A program made the position numbers and the translations under genes. Under the pieces are notes generated by a model that saw only the letters and a program-made list of their open reading frames with translations, searched no databases and was not told where the DNA came from. A DNA stretch of 64,000 bases from Neopestalotiopsis rosae. Taxonomy: Eukaryota; Ascomycota; Sordariomycetes; Amphisphaeriales; Sporocadaceae. How positions within the stretch are numbered: the first letter of the stretch is position 1; every line of letters begins with the position of its first letter. Below are positions 32,602 to 43,832 of the stretch, in pieces. The stretch spans positions 1,798,001 to 1,862,000 of the forward strand of contig JALGAS010000004.1 in NCBI GenBank assembly GCA_023078685.1. The letters run 5' to 3'.

Positions 32602-32625
32602 GCCTGTACCCATTAAACCAGGCCT
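32602..32625. repeat. short inverted repeat GGCCTG-12-CAGGCC
   Basis: A 6-bp GC-rich stem with a 12-nt loop (TACCCATTAAAC). Too short to call a terminator or RNA. Confidence 0.6.
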
Positions 32626-32874
32626 CTGCTATGCTCCCCGTACGTCCGTGGCCCCATCCACTAACACCAAACCGTACCGGGAACTTTTGTCATCTCGGCC
32701 AGCGTCCTCAATATGCATAGACGGCAAAGATGCCTCAGGCCACCAACCGGCGAGTCTCTCATTGGTCAATCATTGACTCTTCTTCGCTGAGATGAGTCAA
32801 CCTCGGAGGACCCAAGGACCCCACATGTCATCAATTGAATTGTTTCCCCCGGCCCGTCTACACTTTTCTTGAAG

Positions 32875-32900
32875 CTGTGCTGTGCTGTGCTGTGCTGTGC
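32875..32900. repeat. pentanucleotide microsatellite (CTGTG)5
   Basis: Five tandem CTGTG units, about 1.1 kb upstream of the 31753 ATG. Confidence 0.9.
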
Positions 32901-33862
32901 ATGTCAGATCTGTATGTACCCTTGGAGACACACTACAACTCCGTCATGGTACGTAGCATCTAGACAGGCCAAAAAAAGAGGAAGAAGGCAGAAGGAACAA
33001 TCTCGGTTGCTCACATTTCCTCCTTCCTTTTACTTCGTTAAGAGCGGGGAGATGTCGATGGCTTTATATCTTGTTGGACTGATAGCTTGTGGGTTAAAAC
33101 AGCGCCGGCATGATTCATATTCAATCGTGCCTGATTTCGCCGGAGCTTTCAAATGAGTGTATGGCACGCATGTTCCTTGGGAGGACTAACCCAAATTTAT
33201 CTGAACAACACTCCACCAACCTCATGTTGTAACTACGTATATCACCGTATATCCAGCAGTTATACTCTTTCGAGTACCTTGTCGCATTATTACCAACGGC
33301 GATCATTTGCAAATGAGTGCAGTACTTGGCCGTGGAGACTGGGGAAAGTGGGTCTCAGCCACAGGAAGTCGAGACTCCAGACATGCCATTGGCAGACCCT
33401 ACAGTGGCTGTGTTCTGTGTGTTTTTCTTCTTTCATTCCCCTGCTCACCTAAGGCATTATGATGCCATGATCCATCCGTTAAAAACCCATATATTGGATC
33501 ACGTTCCATCTACGAGCAGCGATTTGGACATTACACCTACTCTTGTATATTCCGGAACAGAACCAGAATTTTATCAGATCTTTTCAACAATGCCATTGTC
33601 CTATTTGTATGCTATACTCCTTACCCACTAACTCCGAACGCATTAGGAAAGCCATGGATGAATAATCCTATGTACAGTCGCCATGGCCGACAGCATGGGT
33701 ATCAAGTAAATGAAAGCCAACATCCTATAACAAACACCGTCTTTTGCCATAGGTCCAAAGAAAGTAAGCGGGATCAAAGGAAACCAGAAACTCCATCCAC
33801 TCCCACCGTCAAGAGCAACGCGCCATGAATTCTGTTTTGCTTCGCGACGGTTTGCTCAAACC

Positions 33863-35162
33863 TTAGGAATAGGGCGACCTTGGATTCCACGAGTATACAC
33901 TCTCCGACTTCACGGACTGAGTATGGGCAATGGTGATACCCGGTGTGGTTGCATATAAGCATCTCCGCCACGATCTACCACGACAACCTTCGTTGCACTG
34001 TGGTGGATAGTCCCATCCACAGAATAGAGATCCACAATTGGTACACTCGCACCAGTAGTTTGCATCTAGGAACGCAGAATGTTGCAATGCAAAGTGCTGC
34101 TGCAACTCCTCCTTTGATCCGGTCCATGAGCACGGGTTTTCTGGTATGTAGACATTGAGGCTCGAGCCCATATTGAGGCCCAGACCCTTGTGTTCACATT
34201 TCCACGTCGAAGGAGAAATGAAAATCTCACTGCCAATCGGGATGGGGCCATCTACAGAAGAGGTGATCTCGGATGAAGGTCCAGAACTTGTAAGCCCAGG
34301 GCTATATGACTGGTCAAAAGTCGAGGCGTACGTGTTCGTCATGGTATTGTGGTTGTTAAAGTTGACATTTGAGAGGTTGAAGGTGTCGACAAAATTGCCC
34401 AGATGATCGATGTGTTCCTGTCGGTTGTGGGTTTGAGTAGGATACCCGTTGAGATCACTCGCGAGGTCTTCCACTTTTGGGATACTGGGGGTCGGAGCTG
34501 GACCACCTTCCAGGCCAAAGAGATCCGGCACCGCTGGGCTGAGCCTTTGAGACTCTGCCCGTGTAGCATTTCGTTGTGCCTGATACGCCTCTTCATACTT
34601 TGAAAAGTCGTAGTGATCGCACTGTGGAAAAACAGTTTTAGACGGGTTTCCCACGCCACCAACGTGACTAGACGCTACTTACCGAGACTTTCTTGACCTT
34701 ACAACGGTCACAGACGTATCCCAATTTCCTCTTGATTGCTGTTTTGAACCTCTTATCATGTTTCAATGGGCCACCTCTTCGTCCTCGGGGGCGCCTCCCT
34801 GTCGCTGAAGAAGCTTCTGTGGCCGGGTTGTGGTACTCTTGTGTCTCTGCAGTTGAGCCGGGCGACAGGCTAGTCGTACTGATTTGGCTCTCACCCGTAA
34901 TGCTTCGTGCCATAGGGGGCGCCATCAAATTGGAAGGACTCAGGCGATTTTGAGCAATGATGTGCTGTTGAAGATGGCGGTCCCTCTGGTGCCGCTCTTC
35001 GTCATCTCGGGGGTTCTTCTGATTGCGCTCCTCCTCATCTCGAATGTGGTTATAATGGCTCTGCTTTTCCGGGGTGGGTTCCACTAGGATTTTGTTGACC
35101 ATCCCGTGGCTGTTGGCCCTTGGTCGTCGTGTTGGAGGAGCCAGGTTGTTGGCGGAAAACAT
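33863..35162 (-). CDS. fungal regulator-like protein with partial zinc cluster and C-terminal Cys/His region
   Basis: Exons 35162-34683 and 34621-33863 give about 412 residues from the ATG at 35162 (MFSANNLAPP); the frame is open upstream but without ATG. The 61-nt intron (GTAAGT...TTCCACAG) falls inside the metal motif: YVCDRCKVKKVS ends exon 1 and C opens exon 2, restoring CX2CX6C (Cys 151, 154, 161) followed by DHYDFSKYEEAY. The second half of a Zn2Cys6 cluster is missing. A basic segment (GRRPRGRRGGPLKHDKRFKT) precedes it and could be a nuclear signal or DNA contact. The C-terminus holds a C2H2-like piece (PCSWTGSKEELQQHF with a later His) and further cysteines (WCECTNCGSLFCGW). Role inferred: transcription factor or chromatin-associated protein. 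The last 30 residues are less certain. Confidence 0.75.
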
Positions 35163-36164
35163 TGCAACGGATCGAGGACTCAGCTGAGTCAGAGATCGAT
35201 CCTCACAGCCTTGTTCTGAAACCAAGAGAATGAGGTGTATGAGATAGACAAGTAAGAAGAAAAACCTAAGCCATAGCCCGGGGGACCCTAACCTAGACGT
35301 TTCGGTATTTTGAAATCAAGTGACGAGCAAATTGAAACAGCTCAAACGTGTGGGATGATGTGACGAAAGGTGAAAGAAGAAGCGACAATGGATGCCTGGG
35401 GCCATGAAGGGTAATATGAAAAGCAGTCGCGAGGCTCGAGGCTCGAGGCTGACCCGAAGGCAGAATACATCACCCTGCTACTCATCCGTTGCCTTATTTG
35501 TCGTGGTTCGCCCGCCACGGCGGCCCCCACCATCTATCGGCGCATTGCGGCGGTCCTTGGACCTGGCAACGCTCGCCCATTGGTGAAATGCCGAGTCATA
35601 CATAAGTGTGGACCTAAAATCTCCATTTCGCTGCTCATTTGCGTTTTTGCGACCTTGATGAATTGCATTGGTTGTTGAAAGAGTTTGAGAGCCGGGGCGG
35701 GTTCGGTGTACCTAGAACTTTCGACAAATGCATTGCGTGAGCAAAGCTCTAGAGCGCAGACATAACTGACTAGGCTATACTGCGTAGAATACCACTGTAC
35801 AGATTAGCGCGTATATTCCTATGCAATGAAAGCGGGTAACCTAGGTGCCCAGGTCCCTCTTTGCATATCACTGAAGAGCCGCCATGCTGGTTTGGCCAAG
35901 CGCACGACGGCCGAGAATCCGTTCAATGCCTAGATCTTGTATCATAGCATCACTCCATGAATGCGATGGTTGTTTCGGTCTCTTCTTCATTTTGACCCTT
36001 CATGCATGATACTATATTCAGAGCTAGGTGCTAGGACTTGCTCGGGGCGCTGTGGCAAATGCAGGTCATTCGTAAGACTTGTGTGACGGGATCGCCTTTT
36101 ATTCTTTTGCGCCTGTAAGATATTTTTACTCGCAATAAGCAGGTCGACTTCTCGTTTCAGCGCA
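35163..36164. other. intergenic: promoter of the zinc-cluster gene and 3' side of the ZGRF1-like gene
   Basis: It contains a 7-mer GAGGCTC direct repeat (2.7 copies, 35431-35450). The minus-strand frame at 35987-36286 overlaps the end of the neighbouring gene but has no domain. No other feature seen. Confidence 0.5.
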
Positions 36165-38300
36165 TTACTCAGGCCGCCTGTACTCAAACAGATCTTGCGC
36201 TTCTCTACTCCAAGGCCCACCGTTGGCTTTCGCAAAGCCAGGTAATGCAGCCGACGCATTTGACGGCTTGGGAATAACAGACTCAATGACCCTGTTTTCG
36301 GTGGTGATCACTGGCTCTGGTACCTGTCCGGCCGCGTCTGACGGCCGTGCAGCCTTTCTCCCACGTGTAGCAGGATTTGCAACCCTGTGTACCTTTTGTT
36401 GCAGGGGTTCTCTTGGGCTCACCACCTGCATGCTGCTGACCGTCACCCCGGCCCCTTCGCCGCCATCAGCTCCCGCGGACATTGATGGCTCGAATTCCTC
36501 GGGAAAGATGCCAATAATCTCTCTACTCCGTATGCTGTTTCTCAATTTTGCAAGGCGTGGCGGCGGCACGTTCTGCGGGCGTCGGCTGATCATTTCGTCA
36601 AAATCATCGATGCTTGGATGGGATGCACCAAGCCCTCGCTGATTGGCGAATGGATGCCCCCTTGATTCTTCTTCAAAAAAGATGGACTCGGTGTCATGAG
36701 ATATCCCGGCCAGATTCGATTTGCTAGCATCTTCAAGCTCTGTTATAGATGGCATATCATTCGAATCTCTGCTTTTCTCACATCTTATTGATGACAACGC
36801 AGCTGACTCGTGTGATGCTGAGTCATCTAGGCCGGCTCCTGCGGGCACCATCGCTGACTGTCGGGGAGGTTCTGTAGAAATGGAGCAGTCTATCTCAGGA
36901 GAAATGCTGAGCTCCATGAGATCGTCGTGATCCGCCGGATCTGGAGAAGTGGCGGCAGGGATTCCTTTGTCAATATTCTCTTCGCGATGCGGCCTTGGCA
37001 TAGACTTCGGCTCTTCATCCGATATGACCTCTTCAGCTGTCCCAAGCAATGAACTGTTATTAGGCTCTTTGAGTGTTCTCAAAGGCGTATCATGGTCCGG
37101 GACCTCACTGTTCCTTGAGCGGTTTGATGTTCGATGTTTTTTAGTGATCTTCTCAGAAAGGAACAACAGCCCCCGCTTCTTACTCGGTGCCATACGTAAC
37201 TCAATTCGAGGCTCTCGCACTGGAGCAGACTGCTCCCTCAGTGTGACCTCTGGCACAATTGGCTTCTCAGCACGCTTGGTCGGCAGTCTCGCGGATTCTT
37301 TTATCAAGTTCTTTTGGACAAGCATGGTAGAGCGACGTTGATTGTCGGGTTCTGCCGTCAAGTCTACAACTTCCGAAGTGACGACAGTGACGACATTGTT
37401 CTGACTGCGTTGTTTCAGAGTTCTTAGCTTGGCCTTGTTCTCCTCCGCTTGGCCGGCAGACTGCGCAGCCCGAATGTTAACCGCCATCGCGCGTCTTTCA
37501 GCAAGTGGAGCATTATCATGGTCCTGGTGTCCAGATTTTGGCAGTAACGTAGAAGCTTCTTCTCGTTCCACGGGCCGATTACTCTGATCTGAGGAAGGTA
37601 AAGCTGGCCGAGATCGTTGACGGGGAGGTGCGCTACTCATGGGCCGGCCGGACAGAGTCAATGCGGCCCCAAAGAGGCTTGTCGCGTAGCCGCTTTTCCT
37701 TTGCGGGGACATATCTCTTCTCCTATGTCTGGCAGGCTCTGGTGTATCAATATGTCGTTCTTGAGGCGACTGAAGTGACTTTAAGACCTTCTTTTGCTCA
37801 TAGGGCGATTCGGAAGGTACTAAGGCCCGGCCATGATGTCCACTTGGCGTGCCGAGAACACTTAGAAGAGGCGTATGCCTCAGTGGTATCTGGTCTTTGC
37901 TCGCGTTGGGAGAATTTTGCGTAGTGACTTGCCTCGGGGATCGAGCAGCAGCAGCAGATTGCCGTTGCATCTTCTCCTGTAAGCGCTTGTCTATTAATTC
38001 AGAGAGATCCTGGCGTTTCTCTGCGACACATTCTGCTGCCTGCACAAGGACAGCCCCGCGCTCGAGCTGGAACTCTTCGCCATCACCAAACTCATAATCC
38101 TCTCGCCAATGGGAGTCACCGATGAAGTTGCCACGATCGTCGTACACCATGATACGTTTGTTGAAAACGTGAAACTTCAAACGGCCATCTTGCCATCTCT
38201 TTTGTTTCCGCTTGATATCCCTGGTGAATAGGCAGACGTGCTCAAGCACCAGACTTGAGGAAGGCTCCTGGGCCGACTGGGTAGTAGCTGCGCTCTGCAT
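36165..38300 (-). CDS. dbl2: ZGRF1-like (DUF2439) domain protein, Dbl2/Mte1 type
   Basis: A single exon of 711 residues from the ATG at 38300 (MQSAATTQSAQEPSS). Frame is open for 31 codons upstream, where a possible first ATG gives a less likely start. The DUF2439/ZGRF1-N domain (PF10382) is at about 17-95: VCLFTRDIKRKQKRWQDGRL, then KRIMVYDDRGNFIGDSHW and GEEFQLERGAVLVQ. The remainder is long, charged and disordered, with a short ending motif (GPWSREAQDLFEY) preceded by a Pro-rich stretch. Known: S. pombe Dbl2 and S. cerevisiae Mte1 have this domain, bind D-loops and regulate the Fml1/Mph1 helicase in recombination and telomere maintenance. No helicase domain is present, unlike animal ZGRF1. 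It would act in the nucleus at repair foci. Confidence 0.85.
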   Translation of the reverse strand: MQSAATTQSAQEPSSSLVLEHVCLFTRDIKRKQKRWQDGRLKFHVFNKRIMVYDDRGNFIGDSHWREDYEFGDGEEFQLERGAVLVQAAECVAEKRQDLSELIDKRLQEKMQRQSAAAARSPRQVTTQNSPNASKDQIPLRHTPLLSVLGTPSGHHGRALVPSESPYEQKKVLKSLQSPQERHIDTPEPARHRRRDMSPQRKSGYATSLFGAALTLSGRPMSSAPPRQRSRPALPSSDQSNRPVEREEASTLLPKSGHQDHDNAPLAERRAMAVNIRAAQSAGQAEENKAKLRTLKQRSQNNVVTVVTSEVVDLTAEPDNQRRSTMLVQKNLIKESARLPTKRAEKPIVPEVTLREQSAPVREPRIELRMAPSKKRGLLFLSEKITKKHRTSNRSRNSEVPDHDTPLRTLKEPNNSSLLGTAEEVISDEEPKSMPRPHREENIDKGIPAATSPDPADHDDLMELSISPEIDCSISTEPPRQSAMVPAGAGLDDSASHESAALSSIRCEKSRDSNDMPSITELEDASKSNLAGISHDTESIFFEEESRGHPFANQRGLGASHPSIDDFDEMISRRPQNVPPPRLAKLRNSIRSREIIGIFPEEFEPSMSAGADGGEGAGVTVSSMQVVSPREPLQQKVHRVANPATRGRKAARPSDAAGQVPEPVITTENRVIESVIPKPSNASAALPGFAKANGGPWSREAQDLFEYRRPE

Positions 38301-41008
38301 TGTGTTGGGAGCTGCTAGCAAAAACACCCCAGCTCGGCGATTTCTGGAGGGGGAAAAAAGTCTAATGATAGTAAGCAACGGATTCAAAAGCAAGTGGTAT
38401 TTGTTGGACTTACTTTGACTAGCTGAGGAAGTGAAGCAGATTATCGTGTTGGCCGCAATCCGCAGGCGGCAGTGGGAATGTCGACGCTTCGCTCTTGGTA
38501 GTATCGATATCCTCGTCCTTGTGTATTCATTGGGGCATGACCGAGAACTCCGATATCATATCTCGTGCACGCGTTCTAGATCAAGATCTTGTTCATTTGA
38601 GCTCGTCATGTCGCGGTGAATCTCCAGCTGCTGGCCACACCCTCGAGGTGTTGCAACGACACGCGTCGACGGGCACGTCTTTGCCCAGCGATTGAGTGGC
38701 CATTAAATTTCGGGGGATGCAGGCGCGTCTGTAGCGCGTAAGCACGTGTAGTTTCCAGTTGGGTTAAGTGCCTAAATTGGTCCTGTGGCGGGGGCCTGAT
38801 TTTCCCCCAAGAAGGTGAAGACTTGGGCAGGCGCATCAGTGTGGAGGAGGGGCAGCACGGTCGTTCTTGCCTCTTCCCTGTTGGCGGGGTGCTACATTTG
38901 TACTGCTTGAATGTTTCCTGGATCCAGGTACCCAGGTTTGTGTGTGTCCTGTGTCTAGGTATATGATCGAGAATGACACTAAGCAACATTCAATTTATGT
39001 CATGCCAAACAAGCATACTATGTGAGCATGAAATGGTTGACGAAACAAAGTTTAATGTTCTGATGGCATGTGCCCAGAAGCTCCTCGTGGTCCAGGGCGA
39101 GATATATGTTTAGGTAATATAGTTGGCTCTCTAAGGTTAGTGCATTTGGCAGATTAGAATATGATGATTCCCACGAGCTGCGGAGCCTAGAACAGACTTC
39201 TAAAAGATGAGTAAGATGAGTCCATCTCTCATATATGAAGAGAGTTTTTCTTTTCCTAACAATAAATAAATTTTGCCAGGTAGCTACGAAATTGTGGTTA
39301 TATATCAACATTTGTAGGTATTAATTCAGTCGCACGAGGTACCATGTCGGTCTAGACGCACTAAATCCAAGGTTGATTGCCTTTACTATGCTCTAATCAC
39401 AAAGAGGTTTAGTGATCAATTGCCCTATACCATCAGCTTGCAAGACTCGGATCTGGCCGTTAAATCCCGGTGTTTCATGATAGTTGGCATTTACGTGTGG
39501 ATTGTCAAGTAGCTAGGTACGTGGTTGTATCACCATGTTAGATAGCCTCATGCACCGATGGATTTGAGGGAACAATTCCAGAATTCTTGTCGGTCTCCGC
39601 CAATCTGTCTACTTTTGTCTGCCATGCCGGCCGGTGCCTCGAGGTTCCTTTTTGTGGCGACAGCTCGACGTCACAATTGCTGGCTGTGCCGCGCTGTGCC
39701 TGGATGCTCGTATGATTTGATTCGACCAACCCCTTGAGGGATCTCGGAATAGCAAGACCTACCAATACCAGTAGCACGGAAGGATTTGCGCTTGGGATAG
39801 ACCGTCTCACTTCCACACACACACGAGCTCTGACGACGCATTGTGACACGGTAGCACTGGCGGAACTGGGACTCCTGACGGCCAGAAACTCTGACTCTTT
39901 GCTACACAGTACTAACTCGGGATAGTTTGCCGGGCGGTCCACTGGCATTCATCTCAACCTTTGGCAATGGCATCCACACAAGACGCAGCTACCTCAATAC
40001 TCAAGGTACCTGGAAAACTCAATTATTTGCAAAAGTAAGCAATATGGCAATATATTAATTGTTGGTTACTTATTACAATAATTTTTTGGCACACATCGAT
40101 CTTTTCTCAACGCCCAAGTCAGCGTATTGCTTTCGCCTTTCTAGTGTTGAAGTATAGCCCATCACCAATGTAAAGGAGGAGTGGCCACGGTACACCTAGA
40201 TAGACGTCAGCCGTACGGGCTGCGCTGCGCCTGCTGCTCTATTCTCATATATTACATTACCTTACTTTCCAACCCTGGGTGTTTTCTGCACGTAATGGCA
40301 CTAGGTACATAGCTAGAGCTCAGAGCTTGATCGATCGTTTACTCAACTGACTTTGCGTGCTCAAGCTTGATTTCCTTGGCCGACATTGCCGTTTTGCCCG
40401 CGATCTTTCCTTTAACCATTCTAGTCTTTTGCCAGCTCATTGCATTCGCTTTGCTTTGCTTTGCGCACACACACACACATAGCTAAGTTCCAAGGCTACA
40501 CATGCGGCGCAGTCCCAAACAAAGCCTCGCAACCAATCTTCTGGGCTGGGTACCTCGCTCGTGCTTGCCCAAAAGTGCGCTACTAGCATTTCCCATTACC
40601 AGGATCTGTAGTTGATCGTGGGTAGTAATTTGCTCTGACGCAAGTAGCGCCGCGATACGGACCAGACACCCACGCACGCCGCGAACCTACCTACGTACTG
40701 GCAATCTTCCCAGAAAATTTCCCCCGGGCTCTTTTTTTGGTCTTTCTTGGGTGTCGCATTCTTTTTTGTTTCCCCTTCCCAAAGCCTGAAGATTCTGCAT
40801 TAAGCGGAAACTTTCTCGACTCACGCCGATTGCAGCAAGCCATTCTTTTCGCATCTTGCGCCTATCTCAAGACGAACTTCCAGTTACCCGTAGCTCTTGG
40901 TACTACCCCGCAAAACGAGACCGGCCCTACGGACAGCTACCTAATCACCTCTATCAACGACTATTACTCGAAGCTCTAGGCAGCACTCCAGGTGCTAAAC
41001 AAGCAAAA
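38301..41008. other. intergenic between divergent ZGRF1-like and BAR-SH3 genes
   Basis: About 2.7 kb containing both promoters. The frame at 39538-39948 (-) has no domain. TTTGC pentamers and a CA run lie at 40447-40479. The stretch just before 41009 is the BAR-SH3 leader; the open frame 40737-40979 starts at TTG and is not supported. Confidence 0.5.
40447..40480. repeat. (CTTTG)3 followed by (CA)7-8
   Basis: Three tandem pentamers directly joined to a CA dinucleotide run, about 530 bp upstream of the BAR-SH3 ATG. Confidence 0.85.
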
Positions 41009-42604
41009 ATGCAGTCCATGCAGAGACAGTTTGGCAAGCTGATGAATAAGGCCCCCGGAGACAATGCCAAAGTTTCGGCTGTCTTGAATGACTATGAGGA
41101 TGCCGACAATGTTCTCCAAAAGGTATGTTCATCTGGCCCATGGCGGAACCAATCAAGCAACCCCTGAGAGATACCCCGTTATTCTAATTACCCGTTTCCA
41201 GATTATAGAAAACACCAGATCATGGCGCGACTCCTGGGTTGCGCTGACCTCGACGCAACTGGGAATTGTCACCGAATATGAAGGCCTATACGACCCAATC
41301 GAGGGCACCGGTCGAACCAATGCTCGGACGGCCGTGGGCACGCCCGAACTTCAACTACACCGGACTTTCGCTCTTAAAGAGGCGTATGCGGAGCTCAAGA
41401 CGGAGCTTACAGACGAGCTCGGCCAGATTGAGACCAGTATTATTGCGCCAGCCACGTCGGCACGAGATTGCCTCGCTCCAATTAAAAAGACCATCAAGAA
41501 AAGAGACAATAGGCGACTAGACTACGAAAAGGCCCAAGATAAGGCGTTGAAGCTGCAGAGAAAACCCGGCAAGTCTGCCAAGGATGAAGCTGCCCTGCTC
41601 AAAGCACAAGAGGAGCTTGCAAGAGCTACTGATGTATGTACACTTGATATTGCCCCCGAACCCGTGGCGACTCGGGTAACTAACAAAACCAACAGGAATT
41701 TCAAGTTGTAGACAACCATGTTCGGGAGACTTTACCGCCAATTGTGAATGCAGCATTCAGCTTGGTGCCTCCGCTAGTCAACGCCATGGTTCTGATACAA
41801 AATCGTCTGCTTGGGCTCTATTATACGGCGCTCCACAACTATTGTGAAAATCACAATTTCCCATCACCACCTCCTCCCATGGACGACGTGATCGCAACAT
41901 GGCAAGCTGCCTTTGGCCCTGCTAGAAAGGATGTCGAGTCAATCAGCTGTGTGGCTCACGGCAAGGCGGCAAGGCAGCCCATGCATGTTAATATTGAGGC
42001 ACAAGTAGATGAAAACAACCGAAGACCTTCGGCAGTTGGACCCCCGAATGGCTTTCGGCGTGCTTCAAGTAACCTCATCCCATCACGAGACGACGGCCCT
42101 GGTCCTATGCCGCCACGTCCGACACGCATTTCCTCGACGCCTGTATCAACGCCCGGCCCTCGTCCGACGTTCAATAATACAAATTATGCTTCGAATTCGA
42201 ATTTGGGTATACCTACCGAGTTTACTACCGCGTCTGGTTACGGACGGTCGCCACCAGGGGGGCTTTCGCCAAACTCATTGAAGTCAAGGAGTGACTATTT
42301 CTCACCCCGCCCACCGAGCAGCGCTTCGACGGCTCCCTCTACGATATCAACCCACAGCGTCTCCCCCGGCGTAGTGAAGAAGAAGCCACCACCGCCACCA
42401 CCTAAACGCGCTGGGCTTAGCAAGCCCGATGAATATATGGTTGCTCTCTACGCCTTTGCTGGTCAAAGCGCCGGTGATTTATCGTTCCAGGAAGGCGACC
42501 GGATCAAGGTGGTCAAGAAGACAGGCACGGATCAGGACTGGTGGGTTGGGGAGTTGGGAGGACGGCAGGGAAGCTTTCCTGCCAACTACTGCAAAGCGGG
42601 TTGA
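41009..42604 (+). CDS. hob1: BAR-SH3 protein, Hob1/Rvs167-like
   Basis: Exons 41009-41122, 41202-41633 and 41696-42604 give 484 residues; introns are 79 and 62 nt with CTAAT/CTAAC branch sites. The N-terminal BAR domain spans about 1-240 (FGKLMNKAPGDNAKVSAVLN; IIENTRSWRDSWVALTSTQL; PLVNAMVLIQNRLLGLYYTA). A Ser/Pro-rich linker with KKKPPPPPPKRAG follows. A C-terminal SH3 domain sits at about 427-482 (YMVALYAFAGQSAGDLSFQE; DWWVGELGGRQGSFPANYC), with the ALYxF, WW and PxNY landmarks. Known: fungal BAR-SH3 proteins (Hob1, Rvs167) bind curved membranes at endocytic sites and link to actin through SH3 partners. The order of exons and first-exon sequence suggests the Hob1 type more than Rvs167. Convergent with the unknown gene at 43.8-46.3 kb. 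Confidence 0.9.
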
Positions 42605-43832
42605 GAATTTGGAAAAGACAATTATTGCTTGATGAACCAGAATGGCATCATAAGAAAAATTGAAGAATACGATTGGCGTTGAGGGGGGCTCTCACTTGTG
42701 GTGAGATGGAATTAGTGAACGGGGCCCCTGAACTCGTGGATCGGTTCGCGCCCCATGGAAGAGGGGAAAAAGAGCAAATTGCGACTCCGTATCATATCAG
42801 TTATTAATAGAACATTACCTGTTTTTTTCTCCTCGATTGATAAGTTGAATGCGTTCATTTCAGTGTCTTGTGGCTCGTCCCATGTCTACAGCCAAATTTG
42901 ACCATTTACAATGGAATTCATTACACTGTGACAAGGTCAAGTTTGGGGTTGCTCCAAATGCCAAGCGAGATTCAGTATAGCCAAGTGCCTCTTTGACTAC
43001 CTCGCAGCATTCATGCAATCAGTCATGTCGGCAGCGGACCTGTACTTGTCACGAGCAGCGAACAATGTATACATGTGATCATTGTCTGTGCATGTACAAT
43101 TGAGGATTGACCATTTAATCTTGACTAGTGCACTAGCATTCCTGCCGAATGGTGGAATTTGTAGCTGTAGAGTACGCTATGTATAGTCGTGTTCAAACTA
43201 CCAGTCCTATTCGTAGCAATTTGCGATTGTTTTAATCCATTCGCATCATGTTGCTGCCTTCTTTTTTTTTCCGTCTTGGAATTTTTTCCCCTTTCCAACC
43301 AATGACATTTCTCAACATGTCACCATAACAACCAGAACAAAGCAATGAACGATTGTAACATTTCTGTGATCTTACGTCCGAGTAACAACTGACTGTTACA
43401 GTGGAGGTTCAGTAGACCGATTCTATAGCAAAGTGAACTCTAATAATGCCGAGTCCGGTTCAGATCTTCCTCCGAGATCGTGTGCCGGACAGAAAAGTAT
43501 GTTGGGTATCAAGGGAGGATTCGTGTTCGTGCTGTGTGTGTTTTCGTTTTCTATCAACCATGGTATCAAGTTCATGGTAATTTTGCTGCCGATATCAAGG
43601 ACGTTTACACCAACGTCCATAAAGAAGCTCAATCTGCACCCGAGGTTGCGCTTGAGGCTCAGACTGTCGCGGGAATGTCGACCCTGAAGCAGGCAATGAC
43701 TGTTGTAGAATCGCCTTTTGCTGGCTTGTTGTGATCAAAGAGTCGACCATGGCAGAGATGAGTCATAATTTGCAATCAAACCCTGCCATGTGCCGAGCAA
43801 TCGGGATAGTTGAAAACGCCCCATTTCACTGC
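42605..43832. other. intergenic between convergent BAR-SH3 and unknown genes
   Basis: It should hold the two 3' ends. A short frame at 43480-43734 (+) ends in a plausible-looking acidic/hydrophobic peptide, but it has no supporting start, splice or domain evidence. Polypyrimidine run at 43258-43270. Nothing else seen. Confidence 0.45.

Larger units (their letters stand above)
31754..33862. other. intergenic between the two zinc-motif genes
   Basis: About 2.1 kb without a supportable gene. It holds the promoter of the 31753 gene. Repeats present: a CGCAGATT direct repeat near 32444-32464, a GGCCTG/CAGGCC stem near 32602-32625, and a TGTGC pentamer array. Frames such as 31950-32273 (+) and 33317-33631 (+) have no domain. 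Confidence 0.5.

Noticed and set aside
39538..39948. 136-codon minus frame upstream of BAR-SH3
   Set aside because: No domain or conserved motif, and it lies in a promoter region.
43480..43734. Short plus frame ending in VYTNVHKEAQSAPEVALEAQ
   Set aside because: Looks peptide-like, but no ATG context, splice sites or family support; it could be a remnant.
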